From positions 186,001 to 250,000 of the forward strand of contig NZ_FQXR01000003.1 of the NCBI RefSeq assembly GCF_900130025.1: DNA of 64,000 nucleotides. The letters run 5' to 3'. Positions 63,668 to 64,000 of the stretch are shown piece after piece. The notes beneath the pieces are model-generated. The model was not told the origin of the DNA, made no database searches, and worked only from the letters and a program-made list of their open reading frames with translations. Source of the stretch: Sporanaerobacter acetigenes DSM 13106. GTDB lineage: Bacteria > Bacillota > Clostridia > Tissierellales > Sporanaerobacteraceae. The translations under genes and the position numbers were made by a program. The stretch's first letter is position 1, and each line of letters starts with the position of its first letter.

Positions 63668-64000
63668 CCATAATCATCTCCAAAATTGTGTTTCATTATT
63701 TCCAATATTATCCCTGCTGTTTCTTCTACCGCCTTATTGGAAACATCTATGACTTTACATTGCAACTTCTCCATTATCTTTTTCGAATATTCAAGTTCTT
63801 CTTCTATCCTCGAAATACTTGCATAATTGGCATTATTGCTAAGTCCAAGAGCTTTTAATCTTTCTTGTCTTATTTCATTGAGTTTTTGGGAATTTGCAAT
63901 CAACCCAAAAACTCTTTTCGTATCCTTTTCAAAAAGTTCTGCTGGTGCAGGCACTTCAGGTACCAGTGGCACATTAGCTACTTTAAAATTTTTATGCGCT
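63661..64000 (-). CDS. Pyruvate,phosphate dikinase regulatory protein, C-terminal part
   Basis: The frame is open to the window edge; no internal start has a ribosome binding site, so the N-terminal part is outside. The visible 113 residues read FKVANVPLVPEVPAP, then VFGLIANSQKLNEIRQERLKALG and end KHNFGDDYGK, as in the DUF299 kinase/pyrophosphorylases that switch PPDK on and off by threonine phosphorylation. It is the first gene of this group as far as the window shows. Confidence 0.88.
   Translation of the reverse strand, partial: AHKNFKVANVPLVPEVPAPAELFEKDTKRVFGLIANSQKLNEIRQERLKALGLSNNANYASISRIEEELEYSKKIMEKLQCKVIDVSNKAVEETAGIILEIMKHNFGDDYGK

Overview
The window looks like chromosome of a low-G+C, endospore-forming anaerobic Firmicute, most likely of the Clostridia/Tissierellia. 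The evidence is the AT-rich composition, strong AGGAGG-type ribosome binding sites, the spoIIA-sigF-spoVA sporulation block, yunB and a YhcN-type lipoprotein, and a primase-SigA-TrmK-Nif3-RNase P RNA block in the usual Firmicute order. Most genes lie on the minus strand. No tRNA, 5S/16S/23S rRNA, CRISPR array, prophage or insertion sequence was recognised.

Layout. 1-4.6 kb: start of mraZ with its promoter and three MraZ boxes, lgt, a ymfH/ymfF M16 pair and a YhcN-type lipoprotein. 4.7-5.8 kb: ychF on the plus strand. 5.87-18.03 kb: an accessory gene cluster for a radical-SAM-modified, cysteine-rich ribosomal peptide, resembling the CLI_3235/CcpM class. It has two 57-residue precursors, a radical SAM/SPASM maturase, a TIGR04066-like protein, an acyl-carrier-like protein, an S8 protease, a full ABC exporter, a MacB-type ATPase and three MacB/FtsX-type permeases. 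18.4-24.7 kb: deoC-pduL, aroC-aroB-aroA, a flavoprotein, and a folate ECF transporter behind a tetrahydrofolate riboswitch. 24.8-38.2 kb: housekeeping and small metabolic genes (yebC, nadE, cysK, a split TauE/SafE exporter, yigZ, a Nudix-like protein, hflX, yunB, a class A PBP). 38.2-42.9 kb: spoIIAA-AB-sigF and spoVAA-AE. 43-56.7 kb: folD, NhaC, a PAP2-like protein, NlpC/P60, a CDF transporter, HxlR with CcdA-thioredoxin, a UvrD-like helicase, glpFK, a metallo-beta-lactamase protein and several small ORFs. 56.8-64 kb: rnpB, zinc-ribbon protein, nif3, trmK, sigA, dnaG, dgt and the end of a ppdR-type gene.

The peptide cluster is the most unusual part. Precursor, intergenic hairpin and permease form a module of about 2.2 kb present twice, each preceded by the same 53 bp. 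The hairpins of the two copies differ by compensatory base changes, so the RNA structure itself appears to be selected. The radical SAM maturase is cut by an in-frame TGA exactly where SPASM domains usually have Trp (CxxC-W-A). The missing cysteines follow in frame for 59 more codons, up to the ribosome binding site of the next gene. The carrier-like protein has Tyr where the phosphopantetheine Ser should be.

Another recurring property is that many intrinsic terminators contain the stop codon of the gene they end. In two convergent pairs both stop codons sit in opposite arms of one shared hairpin.
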